A stretch of 64,000 nt of DNA from Pseudonocardia alaniniphila (GCF_022524485.1 NZ_JAKXMK010000010.1:186001-250000); one strand, 5' to 3'; counted from the first letter of the stretch, positions 54,173-63,477 are shown. Notes: generated by a model from the letters alone, not told the origin. Numbers and translations are program-made.

Positions 54173-56530
54173 GTGAGCGACCTTCCTGAGCGCCGTACAC
54201 CCGTCCAGCCTCCGGTGTCGCCGCCCCCTACCACCACCCACGTTCCCGAGGGAGCGCAGTCGTGGATCCTGGGGAGACGGGAGGATGCCCGGCTGATCAC
54301 CGGTGCGGGCCGCTACGTCGGTGACCTCGACGTCGCAGACTGCCTCGACGTCACATTCGTGCGCAGCAGGGTCGCGCACGGGCGGCTGCTCCGCGTCGAC
54401 ACGAGCGCGGCGGCCGAGGTCGACGGGGTGCTCGGCGCGTGGAGCGCGGCCGACCTGGGCGACGAACTGACCTACGTGCCGCCGTTCCGTCCCACGGGTG
54501 GGCCCGACATGCGTCGGGTCCCGGCGCTCGCGGACGGACGGGTGCGCTACGTCGGGGAGCCGGTGGCCGTCGTCCTCGCCGCCGACCGCTACCTCGCGGA
54601 GGACGGTGCCGACGCCGTGCGGGTGGACATCGACCCGCTGCCCGTGCTCGTCGACCCCGGGGCGGCCGCAGCGTCCTCCACCTGGCTCTTCGACGAGGTC
54701 GACAACGTCGTCTCCGACATGGAGTTCGGCGATCCCGTTCCCGACGAGGTGTGGCAGCAGGCTCACGTCGTCGTCGAGGGCGTGTACCGGCAGCCGCGGC
54801 TGGCTCCCACACCGATGGAGCCCCGTGCGATCCTCGCCGTGCCCGAGACGGACGGACGGCTGACGGTCTGGGTCTCCCACCAGGCGCCCCACCGGCTGCA
54901 CCAGGACCTGGCCACGGCGCTGGAACTGGACGCCGAGCGGATCAGGGTGCGCGTGCCGGACAGCGGCGGAGCCTTCGGTGCGAAGAGCGGCACGTTCCCC
55001 GAGTACCTGTCCGTGGTGCGGCTGGCGCTGCAGTTCGGCCGGCCGGTCCGATGGCTCGAGGACCGCGCCGAGACGCTGCCGGGCGCCACGCACGGGCGAG
55101 GTCAGAACCAGCGGGTGCGCATCGCGGCCGACGCGAACGGCCGGATGCTCGCACTGTCGCTCGAGGTGGACGCCGACATCGGCGGCTACCCGACCGGGGG
55201 GTTCTTCAACGCCGAGACCGGGCAGGCCGCAGGTGGGGTGTACCGCACCCCGATGGTCCATGCCCGGATCCGCACCGTGGTCACCAACACCACGCCCACC
55301 GCGCCCTACCGCGGCGCGGGGCGCCCCGAGCAGGTCTACGCGGTGGAGCGCACGGTCGATCTTCTCGCCCGCAGGCTCGGGATGGATCCGGCGCAGCTGC
55401 GGCGGCGCAACTTCATCCCGCCGGAGGCGTTTCCGTACGAATCACCGACCGGCCGGCGCTACGACAGCGGGCAGTACGAGTTGGCACTGGACAGGGCGCT
55501 GGAGTTGGTCGACTACGCGTACTGGCGGGAGGAGCAGCAGCGGCGTCGCCGGTCGGGCAGCGAGTGGCCGCTCGGCGTCGGGATCTGCAGCTTCGCGGAG
55601 CGTTCGGGGCTCGAACAGAAGCCCATGGCGAACGAGTGGGCGGCCCTGTCCGTCGAGCCCGACGGGAGCGTCACCGCACGCATCGGCACCTGCTCCACGG
55701 GTCAGAGTCACGAGACCGTCTTCCCCGAGCTCGTGGCCCGCACTCTCGGCATCCCGGCGCACAACGTGTCCCTCGTCCAGGCGGACACCGACGAGGTGCC
55801 ACAGGGCATCGGTACGTTCGGGAGCCGGTCGATGCAGGTCGGCGGCGCGGCCCTGCACCAGGCAGCGCGGGATCTGATCGCGGAGGCGAAGCGGCGCGCC
55901 GTCGAGCCGGCAGGCGGCGACGCCGACTACGCGAACGGCGTCGTCAGCACCGGGGAGCGCAGCTGGACGCTCGGGGAGTTGGCGAACGCCTCGCCCGAAC
56001 CGCTGCGGGTCGAGGGCGTCTACGACGGCCCGGCGGCCTTCCCGTTCGGCGCGTACGTGGCCGTGGTCGAGGTCGACCGGGAGCTGGGCAACGTGCGCGT
56101 GCTGCGCCTCGTCGCGGTGGACGACTGCGGCGTGGCGATCGACCACCAGATCGTGGAGGACCAGACGCGCGGGGGCATCGTGCAGGGGCTCGGGCAGGCG
56201 CTGTACGAGGAGATGCCCTTCGACGACGAGGGCAGGCCGCAGGCCGACAACCTGCTCGACTACCTGCTGCCGACGATCGGTGAGCTCCCACCGCTCACTC
56301 TCGACACCACCGTCACGCCCAACCCGAACAGCGCGCTCGGTGCCAAGGGCGCGGGTGAGGCCGGATGCATCGGCACGCCCCCCGCGATCGTCAACGCCGT
56401 GATCGACGCGCTGGGACCGTCGGCCACGGGCACCGGAACCGCGGAGACGGACATCGGTGGCGTCCAGCTTCCGCTGACACCGGAGGCGTGCTGGATGGCG
56501 AGCGGCCGGCAGGAGGTGGGCGTGCGATGA
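54173..56530 (+). CDS. Molybdenum hydroxylase large subunit (xanthine dehydrogenase/CoxL family)
   Basis: The 785-residue product has the Moco-binding domains: GRREDARLITGAGRYVGDL at the N terminus, DSGGAFGAKSG, the active-site loop PYRGAGR (378-384) and the catalytic Glu729 in GAKGAGEAG. The loop is the form-II type (AYRGAGR-like) and not the AYRCSFR of true CO dehydrogenase, so CO is unlikely to be the substrate. It forms a complex with the FAD and [2Fe-2S] subunits encoded next. Candidate substrates are N-heterocycles, purines or aldehydes. Confidence 0.92.
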   Translation: MSDLPERRTPVQPPVSPPPTTTHVPEGAQSWILGRREDARLITGAGRYVGDLDVADCLDVTFVRSRVAHGRLLRVDTSAAAEVDGVLGAWSAADLGDELTYVPPFRPTGGPDMRRVPALADGRVRYVGEPVAVVLAADRYLAEDGADAVRVDIDPLPVLVDPGAAAASSTWLFDEVDNVVSDMEFGDPVPDEVWQQAHVVVEGVYRQPRLAPTPMEPRAILAVPETDGRLTVWVSHQAPHRLHQDLATALELDAERIRVRVPDSGGAFGAKSGTFPEYLSVVRLALQFGRPVRWLEDRAETLPGATHGRGQNQRVRIAADANGRMLALSLEVDADIGGYPTGGFFNAETGQAAGGVYRTPMVHARIRTVVTNTTPTAPYRGAGRPEQVYAVERTVDLLARRLGMDPAQLRRRNFIPPEAFPYESPTGRRYDSGQYELALDRALELVDYAYWREEQQRRRRSGSEWPLGVGICSFAERSGLEQKPMANEWAALSVEPDGSVTARIGTCSTGQSHETVFPELVARTLGIPAHNVSLVQADTDEVPQGIGTFGSRSMQVGGAALHQAARDLIAEAKRRAVEPAGGDADYANGVVSTGERSWTLGELANASPEPLRVEGVYDGPAAFPFGAYVAVVEVDRELGNVRVLRLVAVDDCGVAIDHQIVEDQTRGGIVQGLGQALYEEMPFDDEGRPQADNLLDYLLPTIGELPPLTLDTTVTPNPNSALGAKGAGEAGCIGTPPAIVNAVIDALGPSATGTGTAETDIGGVQLPLTPEACWMASGRQEVGVR

Positions 56531-57438
56531 AACCCGCACCTTTCGACTACGTGGCACCGACCGCGCTCCCCGACGCCGTTGCTGCTCTCGCCGAGCGACC
56601 AGAGACGGCCCGCGTGCTGGCCGGTGGCCAGAGCCTGGTGCTGGAGATGCACTACCGCCGCGAGCGGCCCGCCCTGCTCGTCGACATCAACAACGTGCGC
56701 GGCCTCGATGCGATCACGGTGGACGGTGACGCGCTGCGCGTCGGTGCTCTCGCCCGGCACCGTGCCTTCGAGACACCGAGCGTGGCACCGGGGGCTCTGG
56801 GCCGGCTCCTGAGCAGGGTCAGCCCGTTCATCGCGCACCCGCCGGTACGTGCACGCGGCACCATGGCCGGCAGCCTGGCCTGGGCCAATCCCGCGTCCGA
56901 ATGGTGCGCCACGGCCGTCGCCCTGGACGCCGCGATCGAGCTGACCGGGCCCGCCGGCACTCGCACGATGGTGGCCGGCGACTACTTCCTCGGTCCTTTC
57001 CGGACGGCGCGGCAGCCGGACGAGATCCTGACGTCCGTGCGGCTCCCGCTGTTGCCGGGGCCCGTCGGGGAGGCGGACGTGGTCGGCGTCGGCTTCTGCG
57101 AGCAGCACCGCACACACGCCAGCTTCGCCCAGGTCGCGGTTGTGGCGGTGCTGGCACTGCGGCGCGGCGTGATCACCGGCGCCCGGCTCGGGCTGGCCGG
57201 GGCGGCCGATCGCCCGATGCGCGCGCATGACGCGGAGCGTCATCTGGTCGGCCGGGACGCCGAGCCGGATGTGTTCACGCGGGCCGCCGAACTCACCGTG
57301 GCAGCTGCCGCTCCGCTTCCGGAGCCGCACGCGGGGGTCGAGTACAGGCGGAACGCGATCGGTGTGCTCGTCCGGCGGGCGCTGACGCAGGCACGCGAGG
57401 ACAGCGAGGTCAACGGCGAGAGGCGGGCGGAACGATGA
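56527..57438 (+). CDS. Molybdenum hydroxylase FAD-binding subunit
   Basis: The 303-residue product has the FAD motif ARVLAGGQSLVLEMHYR and the flavin loop RGTMAGSLAWANPASEW of CoxM-type subunits, with a C-terminal helical cap. It passes electrons from the 2Fe-2S subunit to an acceptor. ATGA overlap with the large subunit. Confidence 0.92.
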   Translation: MKPAPFDYVAPTALPDAVAALAERPETARVLAGGQSLVLEMHYRRERPALLVDINNVRGLDAITVDGDALRVGALARHRAFETPSVAPGALGRLLSRVSPFIAHPPVRARGTMAGSLAWANPASEWCATAVALDAAIELTGPAGTRTMVAGDYFLGPFRTARQPDEILTSVRLPLLPGPVGEADVVGVGFCEQHRTHASFAQVAVVAVLALRRGVITGARLGLAGAADRPMRAHDAERHLVGRDAEPDVFTRAAELTVAAAAPLPEPHAGVEYRRNAIGVLVRRALTQAREDSEVNGERRAER

Positions 57439-57932
57439 CAGGGCGCACTCCGATACGCCTCACGGTCAACGAGACCGCGTACGACGTGACGGTCGAGCCG
57501 CGGCGGGTGCTGGCCGACGTGCTGCGCGACGACTGTGGCCTCACCGGCACCAAGCTCGGCTGCGAGCACGGAGTCTGCGGCTCGTGCACCGTCCTGGTGG
57601 ACGGCGAGGGCGTGCGTTCGTGCCTGATGTTCGCGGTGCAGTGCGCGGGCCGCGACATCCGTACGGTCGAGGGACTCGCGGCGGACGGCCGGCTGCACGC
57701 TTTCCAGGAGGCGATCTCCGCCGAGCATGGGCTGCAGTGCGGTTTCTGCACCGCCGGGTTCGTGATGCTCGTGGTCGGGGCCCTGGAGGAGGAGCCGGCG
57801 ATCGCCGAGGACCCCGAGCGTCTCGACGGGCTGCTGAGCTCGAACCTCTGCCGCTGCACCGGCTACGAGGGCATCCGTCGCGCCGTGCTGCGCGCGTACG
57901 GCAAGAAGGGCGCGGGCGAGAACGGCACCTGA
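57435..57932 (+). CDS. Molybdenum hydroxylase [2Fe-2S] subunit
   Basis: The 165-residue product has the plant-ferredoxin-type cluster Cys43-Cys48-Cys51-Cys63 (GCEHGVCGSC) and the second cluster motif CGFC ... CRCTG of CoxS-type subunits. ATGA overlap with the FAD gene places the three genes in one operon. It relays electrons between Moco and FAD. Confidence 0.94.
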   Translation: MTGRTPIRLTVNETAYDVTVEPRRVLADVLRDDCGLTGTKLGCEHGVCGSCTVLVDGEGVRSCLMFAVQCAGRDIRTVEGLAADGRLHAFQEAISAEHGLQCGFCTAGFVMLVVGALEEEPAIAEDPERLDGLLSSNLCRCTGYEGIRRAVLRAYGKKGAGENGT

Positions 57933-58243
57933 GGGTTCTCCGGTCCGGCGCTGAATCTCCCGCCTGCTTCTCGGCGCCCTCGACGTGGATTTCGGCACTT
58001 GACGGGCACCTGCTCCTGCCGCTGCTCCACTCGGCCGAAGAACGAGCCGTCCGAACCGGCTACCGGTCCTGCCCGAAGGAGCAAAAGCTGCGAAATCGGA
58101 GGCAGTTAGTTGCTTCGGGTGGATTGCCCGGGGCAGGTGATGCGTTGGGCTGACCCAGGGGCGGACTTCGGGGGCTCGTTTCGGAGGAGGGCACAGCGGT
58201 TGATTCGTCGTCGACAACCTGCTGGTAGCTCCGGGGCGCCCTC
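57933..58243. other. 311-bp gap before the second MFS gene
   Basis: No gene with normal codon bias is seen. A TTGACG around 57999 and a GGAGGAGG at 58187 could be control elements. The MFS gene downstream therefore probably has its own promoter. Confidence 0.4.
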
Positions 58244-59695
58244 ATGACGAACCCGGCCTCGTCGAAGGAATCCCGTGAATTGAGGGACCGGGCCGGCCAG
58301 GAGCTGGCCTCGTCGCTTGATTGCATCCCGTTCCGGCGGGCCCACGTACTCGTAGTGGTGTTGGTCGCGGTCGGCACGCTGATCAATGCGATCGAGGAGT
58401 ACAACGTCGGCCTGGCAGCGCCGCTGATCGCGAGCGAGTGGTCGTTGTCCCACGTCCAGGTGGGTCTGCTGACCACTCTGACGTTCGCCGGCATGGCGAT
58501 CGGGTCGCTGATAGCCGGTGTCACCGCCGATCGCTACGGGCGGCGCGTGACCTACACCTACAACTTCGCGCTCTACACGGTGGGCGCGCTGCTCGCCGCG
58601 TTCTCCCCGAGTTTCGGCTGGTTGCTCGCCGCCCGGTTCATCGTCGGGATCGGACTCGGCGGGGAGACGAACACGGCGCTCACCCTCGTCGCGGAACTGA
58701 TGCCCACCAGGTTCCGGGGCGCCGCGGTGGCCACGGTGAACGTCGCGGGCGGCGGCCTGGGGATCTTTGCCTCATCCGCGTTGGCCGCCCTCATGCTCGG
58801 CCCGCTGGAGTCGGCGCTGGGCGGCCCCGAGGTCGCATGGCGCTGGTTGCTCGGGGTGCTGGCCATCCCCGCGCTGCTGGTGTTCGTCTACCGCTGGTTC
58901 CTGCCGGAGTCGCCCCGCTACCTGCTCGTGGCGGGCCGGGTCGACGACGCGAACAAGGTGCTCACCAGGCTTGCCGCGAACCGGCTGCGCGCCGTGCACG
59001 GCATGAAAGCCACCAGGTACATCGGCGGGCCGGAGGGCACGCGGCTACCCCGGCAACGGGTGCGGCTCGCCGAGGTGTTCGAGGGCCGGTTGGCTCGCAA
59101 CACGCTGGTGATCTGGGTGGTGTCGGCGATGACGTTCGGCGCGCAGGTGGCCGTCACGGTCTTCATGCCGACCCTGCTGGTCTCCCGCGGCCTCGAAATC
59201 TCCACAGCGCTCGTCTACACCATGTTCATCAACGTCGGCGGGCTGCTGGGAGCCCTGCTGGCCACCGCCTTCGGTTACTGGTTCAGGCGCCGGGTGGTGC
59301 TCGGCTACGGCGCACTCGTCGCGGTCGTCGTCGCGGGGGCGCTCGCCGGTTCGTCGAGCCTGGTCATGGTGCTCGTGCTGGGCGGCCTGCTTCAGCTGAT
59401 GTTCATCCTGCTCAACACCACGACCTTCATCTGGGCACCCGAGCTCTACCCGACACGGGTGCGGGCGTTCGGCACCGGCGCGATGGTGACGGTGTTCCTG
59501 CTGGCCGCGTCGATCGCTCCGCTGGTGGCCGGGGCCGTCGCCGACGCGACCGGCGCCGTCGGTGTGTTCGTCATGGTCGGCGTGATGTACGTGATCATGG
59601 CCGCGACGGTGTGGTTCGGCCCCGAGACCCAGGGGTTGTCGCTGGAAGAGGCCAGCGAGGGGCGGGTCGGGGATACCGATCTCGGCGGTCGCTGA
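58244..59695 (+). CDS. MFS transporter (AAHS/sugar-porter type)
   Basis: The 483-residue product has MFS motifs GVTADRYGRRVTYTYN and a second PELYPTRVRAFGTG motif typical of aromatic-acid:H+ symporters and sugar porters. Twelve membrane segments are visible. With the preceding cluster it may form an import system for the hydroxylase's substrate. ATG 58244. Confidence 0.88.
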   Translation: MTNPASSKESRELRDRAGQELASSLDCIPFRRAHVLVVVLVAVGTLINAIEEYNVGLAAPLIASEWSLSHVQVGLLTTLTFAGMAIGSLIAGVTADRYGRRVTYTYNFALYTVGALLAAFSPSFGWLLAARFIVGIGLGGETNTALTLVAELMPTRFRGAAVATVNVAGGGLGIFASSALAALMLGPLESALGGPEVAWRWLLGVLAIPALLVFVYRWFLPESPRYLLVAGRVDDANKVLTRLAANRLRAVHGMKATRYIGGPEGTRLPRQRVRLAEVFEGRLARNTLVIWVVSAMTFGAQVAVTVFMPTLLVSRGLEISTALVYTMFINVGGLLGALLATAFGYWFRRRVVLGYGALVAVVVAGALAGSSSLVMVLVLGGLLQLMFILLNTTTFIWAPELYPTRVRAFGTGAMVTVFLLAASIAPLVAGAVADATGAVGVFVMVGVMYVIMAATVWFGPETQGLSLEEASEGRVGDTDLGGR

Positions 59696-60310
59696 GAAAA
59701 CCACAGCATGGACGCTGACGCCGGAAGTCGCGCTCTCAACGGTCTGTCGGCCAGACGGGTCTCCCGCTTCCGCCCAGATCGCGTAACGGTGGGAGGGCTT
59801 CGTGTGTAGGTTCAACTACCGCCGGATGGACCCTCGGCGGTACGGCGAAGCTGAGCAGCCTCCGCCCGCCGCGGTCGATCTCGGATCGTCGCCTCGGCCG
59901 ATCACGGTGCCCGCAGCCGCCACGACGGCGGAGGTCGCGCCGATCTCGCCCGATCTCCCGTGGATCTCCAGCGCGCCGGCTACGCAGCGCCACAACGATC
60001 CTGACCTGCGGGATCGCGCACACGTACGCCCTTGCCACCTCGACAGGCGCGGCCGCCCGCGTCCGGGCCGATGCGGCGCTGCCGCGCGAACGGGCGAGAT
60101 GACGATCGGCACCGCTCCCACCGGATCACCGTGGTCGGCATCGCAACAGTTCGGTCACGTCCCAGGTGGCCTCGTTCCCCGGCGAATGGCGGAATAGTTC
60201 CAAGATCCATCCGGCGCCTGGCGCACAAAGGCTGCCCCAATTGCCGCTGCCTGCAGAGCGTGATTGGCGCAGCCTTGGCAAAATGTGGTTCCACCGGGCT
60301 TGACCTGCGC

Positions 60311-60341
60311 TTGACAGTCGGACGTCGCCCACCACTAATCT
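60311..60341 (+). promoter_or_regulatory. Candidate sigma-70-type promoter for the carrier/Pls-like gene
   Basis: TTGACA (60311-60316) and TAATCT (60336-60341) with a 19-bp spacer. Transcription would start about 60348 and give a leader of some 370 nt before the Pls-like gene, containing the 70-codon ORF. Confidence 0.45.
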
Positions 60342-60444
60342 GGTTCTGCGCGCCATAACGGGCGCGCTCTCAGTGGCGCCAGCGCTGATCATCATATGCG
60401 GTGGGGCGTGTGAGCATGGCTGAACATGGGGAGCAAGGCCGGCA

Positions 60445-60657
60445 ATGGATATGGTCGACAACCTGGCTGTGACGGAATATTCGAACGTCTCCGCGGGGAT
60501 TCTCGGGACAGGCTCCGGTTGGCCTGGCGATTCGTGGAGCAGCGGCGAATCGAATGAGAGAGTCGATACCACGTCCACGGGTCGGGATCGACACGGGGAG
60601 TCGCTAATCGGATCGCGGCATTTCCGGATTCTTGGCCCCGGCTCGCCCGTGGGATGA
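60445..60657 (+). CDS. Possible 70-residue leader peptide
   Basis: ATG 60445 (MDMVDNLAVTEYSNVSAG) to a stop at 60657, upstream of the Pls-like gene on the same strand. The product is Ser/Gly-rich, acidic, with no Lys or Cys and one His-rich-free soluble composition; no membrane segment is seen. AT-rich codon choice differs from neighbouring genes. It could be a small protein, a peptide substrate or fortuitous. No clear ribosome-binding site apart from GGCCGGCA. Confidence 0.3.
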   Translation: MDMVDNLAVTEYSNVSAGILGTGSGWPGDSWSSGESNERVDTTSTGRDRHGESLIGSRHFRILGPGSPVG

Positions 60658-60720
60658 ATTCCCTCGCACTTATCGTGCGTTTTCCCGTCCATACACTCGT
60701 GATCTAGGGGGCTCACCTTC

Positions 60721-63471
60721 GTGGGAGAATATGTCGAGACACCGCTCGGATCCGTAGTTGAATCCTCAATGACGGAGATCCGGAAAGGGGTCACCGGTGC
60801 GACGGCCGGTACCGAGCGGGATCTCGCCGAGGTGCTGGCCGGCATCGTGGGTGTCGAGCGGGTGTCGGCGGACAGTAACTTCTTCGAGGACCTGGGCGCC
60901 GATTCCATGGTGATGGCGCAGTTCTGCGCGCGAGTGCGGAAGCGGCCCGAGCTCCCGGACGTCTCCATGAAGGACATCTACGAGCACCCCACGATCCGCG
61001 AGCTGGTGACGGCGCTCGCAGCACCGGAACCCGCCCCTGTCGAGGAAAAACTTGCCGAGGTGCTGGCCGGCGTAGTCGGCGTCGAGCAGGTGTCGGCGGA
61101 CAGCAACTTCTTCGAGGACCTGGGCGCCGACTCGATGGTGATGGCTCGATTCTGCGCGAAGGTCAGAAAGCAGGACGATCTCCCCGCCGTGTCGATGCAG
61201 GATGTCTATGCGCATCCGACGATCCGCGGTTTGGCGAAAGCGCTTGCAGTGCCGGCCACTCCTTCTGCGCTCGAGTCGCTGCCTACGGCGGAGGTGGCGC
61301 GGCTGCGCCCGGTCGGTTCATTCGGATACGTCATGTGTGGCGTGGTGCAGTTCCTGGTTCTGGTCGGTTACGCCTACCTCGCCGCGTACATTCTCGAACG
61401 CGGGTACGAGTGGATCTCCACCGCCCCTGGCCTGCTGGATATCTACCTACGTGCGACTCTCTTGGGCGCTATCGGTTTCCTGATACTGTCCATCCTCCCG
61501 ATAGTGGCGAAGTGGGTGCTCATCGGCCGCTGGAAGCCTCAGCGGATACGTGTGTGGAGTCCGGCATATGTGCGCTTCTGGATCGTCAAGACGTTGGTGC
61601 GGGCGAATCCATTGCTCCTCGTCGCCGGCGGTCGGACACGCACGAGCGCCAGCTCGCCGCTCTACGTGCTCTACCTGAAGGCCCTCGGTGCGCGTGTCGG
61701 ACGCGGCGTCGTGATCTTTTCCCGGAATTTTCCGGTGTGCACTGATCTGCTTACCGTCGGTGACGGAACCGTCATCCGCAAGGACTCGTTCTTCAACTGC
61801 TACCGAGCCGAGGCCGGGGTGATCCGGACGGGCGCCGTCACCATTGGAAAGGACGTATTCGTCGGCGAGTCGACGGTGATCGACATCGAGTCCTCGATGG
61901 GCGACGGCACCCAGCTCGGCCATGCCTCCTCGCTGCATTCGGGACAGGCCGTGCCCGACGGTGAACACTGGCACGGGTCGCCCGCGCAGCGCACCGAGGT
62001 GGACTACCGGACGGTCGAGCCGGTCGGCTGCACGTCTCTGCGGAGAGGCGTCTATGCCGGCCTGCAGGTGGCGGGGCTGCTGTTCGTCGGCCTGCCGTTG
62101 CTGATCGGCGGGGTCGCCATGCTCCTGCTCGAGTTCCCGAACCTCGCGACACTCCTGGACTCCGGGCCGCTGGCCTTCACGAGCACGGTGTTCTACCTCG
62201 ATGCGCTGATCGGCTCGGCGGTCCTCTTCTTCGGCTCCCTGCTCGTCGGACTCCTCGTCGTGGTCACCCTCCCGCGCCTGCTCAACCTCACCATCAAGCC
62301 GGGCAAGGTCTACTGCCTGTACGGCGTGCACTACTGGGTCCACTACACGATCGCCCGGCTGACCAATATCAGGCTCTTCACGATTCTTTTCGGGGACAGC
62401 TCCTACATCGTCAACTACCTGCTCCGCGTCGGGCACAAGCTGCCCGAGGTCGAGCAGACCGGATCGAACTTCGGGTTGGACGTGCGGCACGAGAGTCCGT
62501 ACCTCAGCACGGTCGGCAGCGGGACGATGGTCGCGGACGGGCTGTCGATCATGAATGCCGACTTCTCGAGCACGTCGTTCCGCATCTCGCGAGCGTCGAT
62601 CGGGGCGCACAACTTTCTCGGGAACAAGATCGCCTATCCGGCGCAGGGCCGGACGGGTGACAACTGCCTCCTCGCGACGAAGGTGATGGTTCCGCTCGAC
62701 GGGAGGATCCGGGAGGGGGTCGGGCTCCTGGGTTCGCCCAGCTTCGAGATCCCGCGGACGGTGCGGCGTGACGCCGACTTCGGTCTCACGAGCCGGGACG
62801 AGCTGCGCCGCCGCCTGGCCGCCAAGAACCGGCACAACCTGGTCACGATCGGGCTGTTTCTCCTGGCAGGCTGGGTGTACTTCCTCGGGGTGGTCCTGCT
62901 CGGCATGGCCGCCGTGGACCTCTTCGACGGCTTCGGTGCGTCGGCGATCGCAGCGGCGTCGCTGGTGGTCATCGCGTGGACGGTCGTCTACTTCGTGCTG
63001 GTCGCACGGGCCGTCACGTCGTTGGTGACGGTGAGGCCCCAGGGCTGCTCGATCTACGACGTCGCCTTCTGGCGGCATGAGCGGTTCTGGAAACTGTCCG
63101 TGCCCGCGAACTTCCCGATCTTCAACGGCACGCCGTTCAAGAGTGTGATCTGGCGCCTGCTGGGCGTACGGCTGGGGAAACGCCTCTTCGACGACGGTTG
63201 CGACATCGTGGAGAAGACGCCGGTCACGATCGGCGATGACGTCACCCTCAACGTCGGGTCGGTCATCCAGTGCCACTCCCAGGAGGACGGCGCCTTCAAG
63301 TCCGACCGCATCACGATCGGTTCCGGCTGCACACTCGGCGTCGGTGCCTTCGTCCACTACGGCACGACGATGGGAGGCGGGTCCGTTCTCGAGCCCGACT
63401 CCTTCCTCATGAAGGGCGAAGAAGTCCCGCCTTATGAGAGGTGGGGCGGGAACCCTGCGCGCAAGATCTGA
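60721..63471 (+). CDS. Pls-like membrane synthetase terminal region with two tandem carrier domains, no adenylation domain
   Basis: The 916-residue product starts at GTG 60721 after TAGGGGGCTCACCTTC. Residues ~32-102 and ~108-178 are two phosphopantetheine-carrier domains, each with NFFEDLGADSMVMA (attachment Ser62 and Ser138). From ~200 on it has six membrane segments in pairs (~201-225, 243-267; ~444-472, 488-518; ~707-735, 742-768) separating three soluble lobes (~280-440, 530-700, 775-916). The first and third carry left-handed-beta-helix-like hexapeptide strings (VGDGTVIRKDSF; TIGDDVTLNVGSVI). This is the C-terminal architecture of epsilon-poly-lysine synthetase (Pls) and the NRPS terminal domain TIGR02353. 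In Pls the lobes join aminoacyl units. Here no A domain is encoded, so the carriers must be loaded in trans. Product unknown. Confidence 0.88.
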   Translation: MGEYVETPLGSVVESSMTEIRKGVTGATAGTERDLAEVLAGIVGVERVSADSNFFEDLGADSMVMAQFCARVRKRPELPDVSMKDIYEHPTIRELVTALAAPEPAPVEEKLAEVLAGVVGVEQVSADSNFFEDLGADSMVMARFCAKVRKQDDLPAVSMQDVYAHPTIRGLAKALAVPATPSALESLPTAEVARLRPVGSFGYVMCGVVQFLVLVGYAYLAAYILERGYEWISTAPGLLDIYLRATLLGAIGFLILSILPIVAKWVLIGRWKPQRIRVWSPAYVRFWIVKTLVRANPLLLVAGGRTRTSASSPLYVLYLKALGARVGRGVVIFSRNFPVCTDLLTVGDGTVIRKDSFFNCYRAEAGVIRTGAVTIGKDVFVGESTVIDIESSMGDGTQLGHASSLHSGQAVPDGEHWHGSPAQRTEVDYRTVEPVGCTSLRRGVYAGLQVAGLLFVGLPLLIGGVAMLLLEFPNLATLLDSGPLAFTSTVFYLDALIGSAVLFFGSLLVGLLVVVTLPRLLNLTIKPGKVYCLYGVHYWVHYTIARLTNIRLFTILFGDSSYIVNYLLRVGHKLPEVEQTGSNFGLDVRHESPYLSTVGSGTMVADGLSIMNADFSSTSFRISRASIGAHNFLGNKIAYPAQGRTGDNCLLATKVMVPLDGRIREGVGLLGSPSFEIPRTVRRDADFGLTSRDELRRRLAAKNRHNLVTIGLFLLAGWVYFLGVVLLGMAAVDLFDGFGASAIAAASLVVIAWTVVYFVLVARAVTSLVTVRPQGCSIYDVAFWRHERFWKLSVPANFPIFNGTPFKSVIWRLLGVRLGKRLFDDGCDIVEKTPVTIGDDVTLNVGSVIQCHSQEDGAFKSDRITIGSGCTLGVGAFVHYGTTMGGGSVLEPDSFLMKGEEVPPYERWGGNPARKI
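60823..61254 (+). repeat. Internal tandem duplication of the carrier-domain coding segment
   Basis: Copies at about 60823-61026 and 61051-61254 are repeated with a 228-bp period (76 codons). By hand count 54 of 71 aligned residues are identical, and the stretch from VSADSNFF to MVMA is identical in protein and nearly so in DNA. It is a recent or gene-converted duplication. Confidence 0.9.
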
Positions 63472-63477
63472 GCGGCG

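Larger units (their letters stand above)
59696..60720. other. 1-kb region without a convincing large gene
   Basis: Frames of 100-130 codons on both strands between 59.74 and 60.36 kb overlap each other, have Arg/Pro-rich products and no recognisable domain, and are judged non-coding or decayed. From about 60.2 kb the GC falls. This right part contains the candidate promoter at 60311 and the 70-codon ORF at 60445 described separately. Confidence 0.5.

Noticed and set aside
54173-57932. Carbon monoxide dehydrogenase
   Set aside because: The large subunit lacks the AYRCSFR loop of true CO dehydrogenases. The PYRGAGR loop marks a different molybdenum hydroxylase.
59736-60197. Overlapping 100-131-codon frames on both strands
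   Set aside because: Products are Arg/Pro-rich without domains, frames compete with one another, and no ribosome-binding sites are convincing. A decayed regulator is possible but not supported.
60126-60977. 283-codon minus-strand frame across the start of the Pls-like gene
   Set aside because: It is antisense to the first carrier domain, Ser/Arg/Pro-rich, and without any motif.
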